Origin: Actinomadura rifamycini DSM 43936
GTDB lineage: Bacteria; Actinomycetota; Actinomycetes; Streptosporangiales; Streptosporangiaceae
Assembly: GCF_000425065.1 (NCBI RefSeq)
Contig: NZ_AULB01000011.1
Coordinates: 124,001-188,000 of the forward strand
Direction: 5' to 3'
DNA: 64,000 nt
The notes under the pieces were generated by a model. That model ran no database searches, was not told where the DNA came from, and saw only the letters and a program-made list of their open reading frames with translations. Shown here in pieces: positions 1 through 8,444 of this stretch (position 1 is the stretch's first letter; every line of letters starts with the position of its first letter). The translations under genes were made by a program, and so were the position numbers.

Positions 1-222
1 CATCGACTGCGGCGCGACGAGCCCGCCGAACCTCGACGCGCGGGCGAACTCCTCGTCCCAGTGCAGCGGGTTGGGGTAGTCCATCGCCATGGCCCAGCGG
101 CGGATGTCGGACGCGCCGCACGGCTCCCACAGCTGCCCGCCGCCGATCGGCTGCCCGAGGCGGTGCGCCACGTCGGACAGGTCGAGCCCGGGGGTCCCGG
201 ACCCGTTCGGATTCGTGCTCAT
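1..222 (-). CDS. MaoC/FAS1-like dehydratase, N-terminal part (runs off the left edge)
   Basis: Only the first 74 codons are in the window. The protein begins MSTNPNGSG and shows the hot-dog dehydratase pattern D-Y-P-N-P-L-H-W-D (residues 48-56) followed by F-G-G-L-V-A-P (65-71), as in MaoC-like and FAS1-like hydratases that hydrate or dehydrate acyl-CoA or acyl-ACP thioesters. ATG at 222 lies 10 bases beyond the stop of the AcuI-like reductase on the same strand, so the two are probably co-transcribed. The exact subfamily cannot be fixed without the missing catalytic C-terminal part. Confidence 0.8.
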   Translation of the reverse strand, partial: MSTNPNGSGTPGLDLSDVAHRLGQPIGGGQLWEPCGASDIRRWAMAMDYPNPLHWDEEFARASRFGGLVAPQSM

Positions 223-232
223 CACCGCTCCC

Positions 233-1213
233 TCACCGGTTGACGTCGACGACGATGCGGCCGCGGACCCGCCGTTCGAGGAACCGGCCGGCCGCGGCGA
301 CGGCCTCGCCGAGCGCGATCTCCTCGGTCATGGCGTCCAGCGCGTCCGGGTCCAGGTCGCGCGCCAGGCGGTCCCATGCCGCCGTGCGCCGCGCGCGGGG
401 CGCCGACACGCTGTCGATGCCGAGCAGCGACACGCCCCGCAGGATGAAGGGGGCGACGGAGGCGGGGAAGTCCATGCCCTGGGCGAGCCCGCACGCGGCG
501 ACGGCGCCGTCCCGGCGGGTCTGCGCGCAGGCGTTGGCGAGCGTGCGGCTGCCCAGGGTGTCGACGACGCCCGCCCAGCGCTCCTTCTGCAGCGGCCTGC
601 CCGGACCGGCGAGGCCGGCGGCGTCCACGACGGTGTCCGCGCCGAGCCGCCGCAGGTAGCCGGCCTCCGCCGCCTTCCCGGTGGACGCGGCCACGGTGAA
701 CCCGGCCCGCGCGAGCAGTGCGATCGCGACGCCGCCGACGCCGCCCGTCGCGCCCGTCACCAGCACCTCGCCCCCGCCGGGACGCACGCCGCGGTCGAGC
801 AGGGCGGCCACGCACAGGCTCGCGGTGTACCCGGCCGTGCCGATCGCCATGGCCTGCCGGGAGCCGAACACGGCGGGCAGCGGGACGAGCCAGTCGCCGT
901 TCACGCGGGCCTTCTGGGCGAGCCCGCCCCAGTGGCTCTCGCCGGCGCCCCACCCGTTGAGGACGACGCGGTCGCCCTCCTTCCAGTCCGGGTGGGCGCT
1001 CTCGGCGACGGTGCCCGCGAGGTCGATGCCGGGCACCATCGGCCACGCGCGCACGACGGGGGAGGCGCCGGTGATGGCGAGCGCGTCCTTGTAGTTGAGC
1101 GTGGAGTATTCGACGTCGACGCGGACATCGCCGTCCGGCAGGTCGGCCTCGTCGAGGCGCGTCACTTGGGCCCGGGGAGAGCCGTCTTCGGTGATCAGGA
1201 TCGCCGAGAACAT
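233..1213 (-). CDS. acuI: AcuI/YhdH-family NADPH-dependent oxidoreductase (acryloyl-CoA reductase type)
   Basis: This 326-aa medium-chain dehydrogenase has the early S-T-L-N-Y-K-D motif (residues 37-43), the [13 protein letters not shown] segment and the nucleotide-binding motif [10 protein letters not shown] (152-161). It lacks the catalytic zinc GHE motif of alcohol dehydrogenases. Together these are typical of the YhdH/AcuI subgroup, which reduces acrylyl-CoA or related enoyl thioesters with NADPH. It precedes a MaoC-like dehydratase on the same strand and diverges from the SMP-30-led oxygenase operon, so a role in short acyl-CoA handling fits the context. The true substrate is an inference. 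Confidence 0.82.
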   Translation of the reverse strand: MFSAILITEDGSPRAQVTRLDEADLPDGDVRVDVEYSTLNYKDALAITGASPVVRAWPMVPGIDLAGTVAESAHPDWKEGDRVVLNGWGAGESHWGGLAQKARVNGDWLVPLPAVFGSRQAMAIGTAGYTASLCVAALLDRGVRPGGGEVLVTGATGGVGGVAIALLARAGFTVAASTGKAAEAGYLRRLGADTVVDAAGLAGPGRPLQKERWAGVVDTLGSRTLANACAQTRRDGAVAACGLAQGMDFPASVAPFILRGVSLLGIDSVSAPRARRTAAWDRLARDLDPDALDAMTEEIALGEAVAAAGRFLERRVRGRIVVDVNR

Positions 1214-1704
1214 TGGCGAAACCGTCCTTCCTGAAAGCCGCGAGAAAACGGACGCGCCGGGACCGTTCGCCCCGCCCGGCCCGCTTCACGGGCCGTTGAC
1301 CTGGCCGGAGGCGGCTCCGGGCAGGAAATCGAAAAGGACGCCGCGGATGTGCGGCCGGTGGTGCGCGGGCAGCGATGCGCGGCCGGTGAACGCCGTTCCG
1401 GCGTTTCGCCGCGGCCGCCGCGAAGCGGGATCGGCCGGTTCTCCGCCGTGCGTTTCCACGGCGGTCACCGGCGCCGGTCGGTGCCGATTCCTCGTAGCAA
1501 GAACATCATTCTCGTCAAGTGAGCATGAGGCTTGCACGGTCCGGATCCGCCGTCAAGCCCCGGTGTGCGGCTCGCGCCGGGCGGACACCGGGCGGTCCGG
1601 CGATGGGACGGAAGGACGGTTCTCGCTTGCTGAGAGGAGTCTTGTGATCAGTGAGGGCAAGCGTTACATTCCTTGCAAGTATTGATAGCTCGGGAGGGGC
1701 CATC
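1214..1704. other. Divergent promoter region between the AcuI-like gene and the oxygenase operon
   Basis: No convincing gene is visible in these 491 bases. Short frames on both strands lack any recognisable family pattern. The right end carries a palindromic site (1668-1683) and an unusually AT-rich patch just before the first gene of the plus-strand operon, as expected of a controlled promoter. Confidence 0.6.
1668..1683. promoter_or_regulatory. Operator-like palindrome, site A
   Basis: ATTCCTTGCAAGTATT contains the perfect 8-bp palindrome CTTGCAAG. It lies 25 bases upstream of the beta-propeller gene start, and related sequences occur at 20131-20146 and 23361-23375 in two other promoters of the catabolic region. 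A position overlapping the expected core promoter would suit a repressor. The binding protein is not known; the GntR protein encoded at 22484-23290 is the nearest candidate. Confidence 0.5.
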
Positions 1705-1707
1705 GTG

Positions 1708-3321
1708 ATGCGAGAGGCGCGCTATACGGGCGCGGCACCGACCGGCCTCGCGGACGGGTGGAGCCTCGAACGGCTCTGCCCGCCCAGCCGGCTGTTCGGC
1801 GCGAACGGCCTGCGCACCGGCCCGGACGGCCGCGTGTACGTGGCCCAGGTCGCGGGGAGCCGGATCAGCGCGCTCGACGTCGACTCCGGCGCGCTGGAGA
1901 CCGTCAGCGCGCAGGGCTCCGAAATCGTCGCGCCCGACGACGTCGCCTTCGACGCCGCCGGCGACCTCTACGCCACCGAGTACTACGACGGGCGGGTGAG
2001 CGTGCGCGGCGCGGACGGCCGCACCCGCGTGCTCCGCGACGACCTGCCGGGCGCGAACGGCATCACCTTCCACCGGGGGCGGCTGTTCGTCGACGAGTGC
2101 CGGGTCGGCGGCCGCCTGCTGGAAATCGACCTGAACGGCGGCGCCCCCCGCGTGCTGCTGGAGAACCTGCCGATGCCCAACGCCATGGAGGCCGGGCCCG
2201 ACGGCCTGCTGTACTACCCGGTGCTGGGGTCGAACGACATCTGGCGCGTCGACCCGGACGGCGGGGAGCCCGAGCGGGTCGCGGGGGACCTGGGCGTCCC
2301 GGACGCGGTCAAGTTCGACGCCGAGGGCCGCATCGTGTCGACGCAGGCCGCAACCGGGGAGGTCCTGCGGATCGACCCCCGCACCGGCGAGCGCACCGTC
2401 CTGGCGGCGCTCGATCCCGGCCTGGACAACCTGGCGTTCGCGGGCGACCGGCTGTTCGTCTCGAGCTTCACCGGCCGGATCACCGAGATCCTCGGCCCGG
2501 GCCGCACCAGGGACGTGCTGCCCGGCGGCCTGACCTGGCCGCTGGACCTGACGGTCGGCCCCGACGGCACCCTCTACGTCGCCGACGGCACCTACGTCTA
2601 CGGCCTCCGGCCGGGTGGGGAGCCCGCGGTCCTCGGCATGCTCTTCAGCCCCGGCTGGCCCGGCTACGTCCGCGGGATCGGCGCGGTCGGCGGCGGCGCG
2701 GTCGTCGTCACCACCTCCAACGGCCGGATCGCCCGGTGGGACCCCGCCCGCGCCGAGCACCGGGTGCTGGCGGGGGAGGACGACCCGTTCGACCGGCTCT
2801 ACGGCGTGGCGGTCGCGCCGGACGGCGCCGTCGTCGCGGCCGAACTCGGCACCGGCCGCGTCGTGTCGGTGCGGGACGGGGAGGTGACGACCCTCGCGTC
2901 GGGCCTGGACCGGCCGATGGGCGTCGCGTTCCGCGCGGACGGCGCCTGCCTGGTCTCCGAGTCCGGCGCCGGGCGCGTCGTCGCGATCACCGGCTCCGGC
3001 ACCGCCACCGTGGCGGACGGCCTGGCCGAGCCGCAGGGCGTCCTGGTCCGCGGCGGGACCCTCACCGTCGTCGACGCGGGCGCGAAATCGCTGGTCGAGA
3101 TCGACCCGGACGCCGGGACCCGCACCGTGATCGCCCGCGACCTGCCGGTGGGCGCCCCGCTCGGCGCGCCCCCCAAGCCCCTCAAGGGGCTGATGCCGTT
3201 CTCCGGTCCGCAGGGCCTCTTCGCGGGCATCGCCGCGGGACCGGACGGCGCCCTCTACGTCTCCGGCGACGCCGAGGGCAGCGTCCTCGCACTCCGACGG
3301 GAAGGCCGAACCGAGTCATGA
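1708..3321 (+). CDS. SMP-30/NHL-type beta-propeller protein, possible lactonase
   Basis: The 537-aa protein is built of repeated blade motifs such as G-P-D-G-R-V-Y-V-A, D-A-A-G-D-L-Y-A-T-E and G-P-D-G-A-L-Y-V-S. These are typical of SMP-30/gluconolactonase and NHL-repeat propellers, although it is longer than a classical 300-aa SMP-30 protein. A strong GGGAGGGG ribosome-binding site (1692-1699) selects ATG 1708, with GTG 1705 possible. It is first in the operon and its stop overlaps the next start (ATGA). Next to a Baeyer-Villiger monooxygenase, hydrolysis of a lactone product is an attractive but unproven role. No export signal is evident. Confidence 0.75.
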   Translation: MREARYTGAAPTGLADGWSLERLCPPSRLFGANGLRTGPDGRVYVAQVAGSRISALDVDSGALETVSAQGSEIVAPDDVAFDAAGDLYATEYYDGRVSVRGADGRTRVLRDDLPGANGITFHRGRLFVDECRVGGRLLEIDLNGGAPRVLLENLPMPNAMEAGPDGLLYYPVLGSNDIWRVDPDGGEPERVAGDLGVPDAVKFDAEGRIVSTQAATGEVLRIDPRTGERTVLAALDPGLDNLAFAGDRLFVSSFTGRITEILGPGRTRDVLPGGLTWPLDLTVGPDGTLYVADGTYVYGLRPGGEPAVLGMLFSPGWPGYVRGIGAVGGGAVVVTTSNGRIARWDPARAEHRVLAGEDDPFDRLYGVAVAPDGAVVAAELGTGRVVSVRDGEVTTLASGLDRPMGVAFRADGACLVSESGAGRVVAITGSGTATVADGLAEPQGVLVRGGTLTVVDAGAKSLVEIDPDAGTRTVIARDLPVGAPLGAPPKPLKGLMPFSGPQGLFAGIAAGPDGALYVSGDAEGSVLALRREGRTES

Positions 3322-4166
3322 CGTCCCACGACTTCCTGGGCCTGGACGGCCGCGTCGTCATCGTGTCCGGCGCGGGCGGCGGCGGCATCGGCACCGCGGT
3401 GGCCCGGCTGGCGGCCCGCGCCGGCGCCACCGTCGTCGCGGTGAGCCGCTCCCCGGAGAACCTCGAGAAGCACGTCGGGCCGCTCGCCGCGGCGGGGCTC
3501 CCGGTCGTGCCGGTCGCCGCCGACGCCTCCACCGACGAGGGCGTCGCCGCCGCGATGGAGGCGGCGGTGAAGGCGCCGGGCGAGCTGTACGGGCTGGTCA
3601 ACGTCGCGGGCGGCGCCGCCCCGGAGACGTGGATGCGCGCGACCCGCGTCACCCGCGAGGACTGGCGGGCGCTGTTCGCGCAGAACCTCGAGACGATGTT
3701 CTTCATGAGCCGCGCGGTCGCCGCGGAGCTGCGCGCGCAGGGCCGCCCCGGCTCGATCGTGTCGATCTCGTCCATCAGCGGCATGAACACCGCGCCCTAC
3801 CACGTCGGCTACGGCACGGCGAAGGCGGCGCTGGTCGCGGCGACCCGCACGATGGCCGTCGAGCTGGCCCTGGACGGCGTCCGGGTGAACGCCGTCGCGC
3901 CCGGCGTGACCGAGACGCCCGCGTCCGGCACCTACGTCGACGAGGACCCGGAGCGCGACCGCCGCGCCATCGCGATGGGTCGGCGCGGCCGCCCGGAGGA
4001 GCAGGCCGGGCCGATCCTCTTCCTGCTGTCGGACCTGTCGAGCTACATCACCGGGCAGACGATCCTCGTGGACGGCGGCCTGAACCTCAAGTGGAGCCAC
4101 CTGGCCGCCGACAACACCACGCTCTTCCTCAAGGACGAGTCGTTCCGCGCGGCCATCACGCAGTAG
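3318..4166 (+). CDS. Short-chain dehydrogenase/reductase (SDR)
   Basis: This 282-aa classical SDR has the cofactor loop G-A-G-G-G-G-I-G (18-25), Ser151/152 and the catalytic Y165-G-T-A-K169. The ending T-G-Q-T-I-L-V-D-G-G is normal for the family, but about 25 extra residues follow. It overlaps the upstream gene by 4 bases and precedes the Rieske oxygenase by 56 bases. Oxidation of a hydroxyl introduced by that oxygenase to a ketone, the substrate class of the downstream Baeyer-Villiger enzyme, would make sense; this is inference from gene order. Confidence 0.88.
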   Translation: MTSHDFLGLDGRVVIVSGAGGGGIGTAVARLAARAGATVVAVSRSPENLEKHVGPLAAAGLPVVPVAADASTDEGVAAAMEAAVKAPGELYGLVNVAGGAAPETWMRATRVTREDWRALFAQNLETMFFMSRAVAAELRAQGRPGSIVSISSISGMNTAPYHVGYGTAKAALVAATRTMAVELALDGVRVNAVAPGVTETPASGTYVDEDPERDRRAIAMGRRGRPEEQAGPILFLLSDLSSYITGQTILVDGGLNLKWSHLAADNTTLFLKDESFRAAITQ

Positions 4167-4222
4167 CCGGGCCGCGTCGCCCGCCCACCCCCGAGCATCT
4201 CCTGACGGAGTTGGAGCACGTC

Positions 4223-5593
4223 ATGAGCGAAACCCTCGAGAACACCCGGGCACCGGCCGAGCCGCTGTCGGAGCCCATGACGATCGGCGTGGAGGCGTAC
4301 GTCTCCGAGGAGTACGCGCGGGCCGAGGGCGACCGGCTGTGGGCCAAGGTGTGGCAGCAGGCCGCCCGCGTCGAGGAGCTGCCCGAGGTCGGCGACTGGC
4401 TCACCTACGACATCCTCGACGACTCGGTCATCGTGGTCCGCACCGCGAAGGACCGGTTCCGCGCGTACCACAACGTCTGCTCGCACCGGGGGCGGCGGCT
4501 CGTCGACGTCCCGCCGGGCGCGCACGACGCCCGGGGCCGCGGCCGGGGGTTCGTGTGCGGCTTCCACGGCTGGCGCTACGACCTCGACGGCGCGTGCACG
4601 CACGTCCCCGAGCGGGAGGACTGGCCGTGCGGGCTGACCGACGAGCGGATCGCCCTGCGCCGGGTGAACATCGACACCTGGGGCGGCTGGCTCTGGATCA
4701 ACCTGGACCCGGACTGCGAGCCGCTGCGCGACTACCTGGAGCCCGCCGCGACCCTGCTGGACCCGTTCCGGCTCGAGAACATGCGGTACCGGTGGCGGCG
4801 CTGGCTGGTCTTCGACTGCAACTGGAAGGTCGCTTTCGAGGCGTTCATGGAGACGTACCACGTCCCCTACACCCACCCGGAGTTCATGGAGTTCGGCGGC
4901 TTCCTCGGCTGGGCCAGGTCGCACGGCAGGCACAGCAACATCGGCTACGACGCGCCCAAGAACATGGACGAGAACCAGGGCAAGGTCCGGCTCGGCTCCG
5001 GCGACGACCCGCGCAAGGCGACGGCCGACCTGCAGAACTTCACCTGGGAGAACGCCAACACCAACACCACCTGGACGCTCGTGCAGGCGGCCCGCGAGCT
5101 GGTCGACGACGTCCCGGAGGGCACCCCGGGCCCCGAGGTGCTGCGGCACTGGCTGGACTCGGCCCGCCGCAAGGACGCCGAGCGCGGCGTGATCTGGCCG
5201 ACCGTCCCGCCGGAGGCCGTGGCGAAGGCCGGCACCGCCTGGCAGATCTTCCCGAACTTCCAGATCGGGCACGCGCCGAACAACATGCTCTGCTACCGGT
5301 TCCGGCCGTACGGCCACGACCCGGACAAGTGCATCTTCGAGGCCGCCGTCTACGAGCTGTTCCCGCCCGGCGAGGAGCCGGAGACCGAGTGGGTCCACAC
5401 CCCGGAGGACGACCCGGGATGGCGGACCGTCCTGCCGCAGGACTTCTCGAACATGGCCGCCGTCCAGAAGGGCCTGAAGTCGCGCGGCTTCACCGGCCCG
5501 AAGCCCAACCCGTACCGCGAGCGCAGCGTCGTGAACCTGCACCACAACCTCGCGAAGTACATGGGGACGGGCGAACCGCGCGACCTCGCCTGA
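4223..5593 (+). CDS. Rieske non-haem iron oxygenase, alpha subunit
   Basis: The 456-aa protein has an N-terminal Rieske [2Fe-2S] centre, C86-x-H88 and C112-x2-H115, and a catalytic domain with mononuclear iron ligand candidates H213 and H218 in E-T-Y-H-V-P-Y-T-H-P-E. This is the aromatic-ring-hydroxylating or steroid/terpenoid hydroxylase architecture. ATG 4223 follows a GGAGTTGGAG ribosome-binding site. No small beta subunit, ferredoxin or reductase gene is adjacent, so electrons must come from partners encoded elsewhere and the enzyme may be an alpha-only monooxygenase. It lies between an SDR and a Baeyer-Villiger monooxygenase in one operon. Confidence 0.92.
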   Translation: MSETLENTRAPAEPLSEPMTIGVEAYVSEEYARAEGDRLWAKVWQQAARVEELPEVGDWLTYDILDDSVIVVRTAKDRFRAYHNVCSHRGRRLVDVPPGAHDARGRGRGFVCGFHGWRYDLDGACTHVPEREDWPCGLTDERIALRRVNIDTWGGWLWINLDPDCEPLRDYLEPAATLLDPFRLENMRYRWRRWLVFDCNWKVAFEAFMETYHVPYTHPEFMEFGGFLGWARSHGRHSNIGYDAPKNMDENQGKVRLGSGDDPRKATADLQNFTWENANTNTTWTLVQAARELVDDVPEGTPGPEVLRHWLDSARRKDAERGVIWPTVPPEAVAKAGTAWQIFPNFQIGHAPNNMLCYRFRPYGHDPDKCIFEAAVYELFPPGEEPETEWVHTPEDDPGWRTVLPQDFSNMAAVQKGLKSRGFTGPKPNPYRERSVVNLHHNLAKYMGTGEPRDLA

Positions 5594-5599
5594 CCCGCC

Positions 5600-5632
5600 C
5601 CCCGAGCCCCGAGCCCCGAGCCCCGAGCCGAG
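5600..5632 (+). repeat. CCCCGAG tandem repeat in the Rieske-BVMO intergenic gap
   Basis: Four perfect copies of the heptamer CCCCGAG (5600-5627) plus a partial copy fill almost the whole 44-base spacer. They end directly at the weak ribosome-binding site AGGA of the next gene. Slippage here would change spacing but not a protein. Confidence 0.85.
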
Positions 5633-5637
5633 GACGC

Positions 5638-7515
5638 ATGCACGACTGCGAACCCACACAGACACCCGACATCGACCACGCGGCGCTCCGGGCCAGGTAC
5701 CTGGCCGAGCGCGACAAGCGGCTCCGTCCCGAGGGGCAGCGGCAGTACCTCGCCGCCGAGGGCGAGTTCGGGGACTACTACGACGCCGACCCCTACACGC
5801 CCGCCGCGCCCCGCGAACCGATCTCGGCCGACATCGAGGCGGCCGTCCTGGGCGGCGGCTTCGCGGGCCTCATCGCCGCGGCGCGGATCAAGCGGGCGGG
5901 CGTCGAGGACTGCCGGATCATCGAGCTCGGCGGCGACTTCGGCGGCGTCTGGTACTGGAACCGCTACCCCGGCATCCAGGTCGACACCGACAGCTACTGC
6001 TACCTGCCGCTGCTGGAGGAGACCGGCTACATGCCGGTGGAGAAGTACTCCTCCGGCCGGGAGTGCTTCGAGCACGCCCGCCGCATCGGCAGGCACTTCG
6101 GCCTCTACGACGGCGCGGTCTTCGGTACGAAGGTCGAGTCGATGCGGTGGGACGGGGAGATCCGGCGCTGGCGGATCGCCACGAACCGGGGCGACGACCT
6201 GCGGGCCCGCTTCGTCGTCATGTGCCAGGGGCCGTTCAACCGGCCGAAGCTCCCCGGCGTCCCCGGCATCACCGAGTTCGAGGGGCACATGTTCCACTCG
6301 GCGCGCTGGGACTACGCCTACACCGGCGGGGACATGGACGGCGGCATGGACGGCCTCGCCGGCAAGCGGGTCGCGATCGTCGGCACCGGCGCGTCCGGCA
6401 TCGGCGTGATCCCGCACCTCGCGCGCTCGGCCGAGCACCTGTACGTCTTCCAGCGCACCCCGTCGTACATCCACGAGCGCGGCAACGCGAGGACCGATCC
6501 CGCATGGGTGAAGACGCTGGAGCCGGGCTGGCAGAAGGAGCGGCAGCGCAACTTCCACACCGCCGCTTTCGAGGCGTTCGCGCCCGGCCAGCCCGACCTG
6601 GTCTGCGACGGCTGGACCGAGGTCAGCCGGAACCTGGCCGCCCACCTGGACGCCACCGGCGGCTGGGACGCGCTCGCCGACCCGCGGACGTTCATGGAGC
6701 TCCGGGAGATCCAGGACTACCGGGCGATGCAGCGGATGCGCGACCGCGTCGACGAGATCGTCGACGACCCGGAGACGGCCGAGGCGCTGAAGCCCTACTA
6801 CCGCTTCCTGTGCAAGCGCCCGGGCTTCAGCGACGACTACCTTCCGACCTTCAACCGCCCGAACGTCACCCTCGTGGACGTCTCGGGCAGCAAGGGCGTC
6901 GAGCGCATCACCCCCAAGGGCATCGTCGCCCGCGGCGTCGAGCACCAGGTCGACTGCATCGTCTTCGCCAGCGGCTTCGAGATCACCACCGACCTGGACC
7001 GGCGGCTCGCCATCGAGCCGTTCACCGGCCGGGACGGCCTGTCGCTCTACGACCACTGGTCCGGCGGCTACCGCACCCTGCACGGCATCACCAGCCACGG
7101 CTTTCCCAACCTGCTGTGGACCGGGTTCCTCCAGGGCGGCGTGACCGCCAGCACGACCGCGATGTTCGAGCAGCAGGCCGACCACATCGCCTACCTCATC
7201 GCCGAGACGCGGGCGCGCGGCGCGGCGACCCTCGAACCCACCGCCGAGGCGCAGGACGCGTGGTGCGCCACGATCCGCGACAACGCCATCGACAACGTGC
7301 GGTTCATCCGCGAATGCACGCCCGGCTACTACAACAACGAAGGCGAGCGGAACATCCGGTCGCACCTCGGCGAACCCTACGGGCCCGGCTTCTTCGCCAT
7401 GGAGGAGCTGCTGCGGGCTTGGCGCGACGCGGGCGCCATGGACGGGCTCGTCCTGGACGGAAACGCGGACGGACACGCGGACGGGGACGCGGACGGCGGG
7501 GCGGGCGGCCGATGA
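5638..7515 (+). CDS. Flavin-dependent Baeyer-Villiger monooxygenase
   Basis: This 625-aa protein carries the FAD motif G-G-G-F-A-G (72-77), the second Rossmann motif G-T-G-A-S-G (249-254) and an exact Baeyer-Villiger fingerprint FxGxxxHxxxWD (F214-D225). It has about 60 residues before the first Rossmann fold, as in cyclopentadecanone or steroid monooxygenase-like type I enzymes that use NADPH and O2 to turn cyclic ketones into lactones. The C-terminus is an odd Asp/Gly-rich tail made of imperfect A-D-G units. The stop overlaps the next SDR (ATGA). Cyclic ketone to lactone fits the operon. Confidence 0.93.
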   Translation: MHDCEPTQTPDIDHAALRARYLAERDKRLRPEGQRQYLAAEGEFGDYYDADPYTPAAPREPISADIEAAVLGGGFAGLIAAARIKRAGVEDCRIIELGGDFGGVWYWNRYPGIQVDTDSYCYLPLLEETGYMPVEKYSSGRECFEHARRIGRHFGLYDGAVFGTKVESMRWDGEIRRWRIATNRGDDLRARFVVMCQGPFNRPKLPGVPGITEFEGHMFHSARWDYAYTGGDMDGGMDGLAGKRVAIVGTGASGIGVIPHLARSAEHLYVFQRTPSYIHERGNARTDPAWVKTLEPGWQKERQRNFHTAAFEAFAPGQPDLVCDGWTEVSRNLAAHLDATGGWDALADPRTFMELREIQDYRAMQRMRDRVDEIVDDPETAEALKPYYRFLCKRPGFSDDYLPTFNRPNVTLVDVSGSKGVERITPKGIVARGVEHQVDCIVFASGFEITTDLDRRLAIEPFTGRDGLSLYDHWSGGYRTLHGITSHGFPNLLWTGFLQGGVTASTTAMFEQQADHIAYLIAETRARGAATLEPTAEAQDAWCATIRDNAIDNVRFIRECTPGYYNNEGERNIRSHLGEPYGPGFFAMEELLRAWRDAGAMDGLVLDGNADGHADGDADGGAGGR

Positions 7516-8444
7516 CCGGCGGCGAGTTGAGATTCGACGGCCGCGTCGCCGTGGTCACCGGCGCGGGCCGGGGCCTCGGCCGCGCCTACGCGCTGCTGCT
7601 CGCGTCGCGCGGCGCGGCGGTCGTCGTCAACGACCCCGGCGGGACGATGCGCGGCGACGGCACCGACCCGGGGCCCGCCGCCGAGGTCGTCCGGGAGATC
7701 GAGGCCGCCGGGGGAGAGGCCGTCGCGTGCACCGCTTCCGTCGCGACGCCCGAGGGCGGCGCCGCGATCGTCGGGACGGCGCTCGACCGCTACGGCCGCG
7801 TCGACGCCCTGGTCCACAACGCCGGGAACCACCGGCCCGCACCGCTCGCGGAGATGACGCACGAGGACCTCGACGCCGTCCTGGACGTCCACCTGCGCGG
7901 CGCGTTCAACGTCGTGCGGCCCGCGTTCCCCGCGATGCGCGACGCGGGCTACGGCCGCGTCGTGCTGACCTCGTCGATCGGCGGGCTGTACGGCAACCGC
8001 GGGGTCGCGAACTACGCCATGGCCAAGGCCGGCGTCATCGGCCTGTCCAACGTGGTCGCGCTCGAAGGCGCCGACGCCGGGGTGAAGTGCAACGTCGTCG
8101 TCCCCGCCGCGGTCACCCGGATGGCCGACGGCATCGACACCTCCGCCTACCCGCCCATGGGCCCGGACCTCGCGGCCCCGGCCGTGGGGTGGCTCGCGCA
8201 CGAGTCGTGCTCGGTCACCGGCGAGATGCTGGTGGCGATCGCGGGCCGGGTGGCGCGGGCCTTCATCGCCGAGACGCCCGGCGAGTACCGGCCGTCCTGG
8301 ACGGTCGAGCAGGTCGGCGAGCGGATCGGCGCGATCCGCGACACCGCCGCCCCGTGGATCCTGCCGGTCGTCCCGTCGGCGCACAACGACCACATCGCGA
8401 GGAGCTTCGCGATGGCCACGAAGGGAAGCGAGCATGCCGGTTAA
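7512..8444 (+). CDS. SDR related to the hydroxyacyl-CoA dehydrogenase domain of MFE-2 proteins
   Basis: The 310-aa protein has T-G-A-G-R-G-L-G (16-23), the N-A-G motif near residue 103, Ser154/155 and Y168-A-M-A-K172. The D-P-G-G insert after beta-2 and a long C-terminal extension ending near A-P-W-I-L-P resemble the dehydrogenase domain of peroxisomal multifunctional enzyme type 2 and its bacterial homologues. It would oxidise a secondary alcohol, perhaps a 3-hydroxyacyl-CoA, with NAD(P)+. It overlaps the preceding gene by 4 bases and the following one by 11. Confidence 0.85.
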   Translation: MTGGELRFDGRVAVVTGAGRGLGRAYALLLASRGAAVVVNDPGGTMRGDGTDPGPAAEVVREIEAAGGEAVACTASVATPEGGAAIVGTALDRYGRVDALVHNAGNHRPAPLAEMTHEDLDAVLDVHLRGAFNVVRPAFPAMRDAGYGRVVLTSSIGGLYGNRGVANYAMAKAGVIGLSNVVALEGADAGVKCNVVVPAAVTRMADGIDTSAYPPMGPDLAAPAVGWLAHESCSVTGEMLVAIAGRVARAFIAETPGEYRPSWTVEQVGERIGAIRDTAAPWILPVVPSAHNDHIARSFAMATKGSEHAG

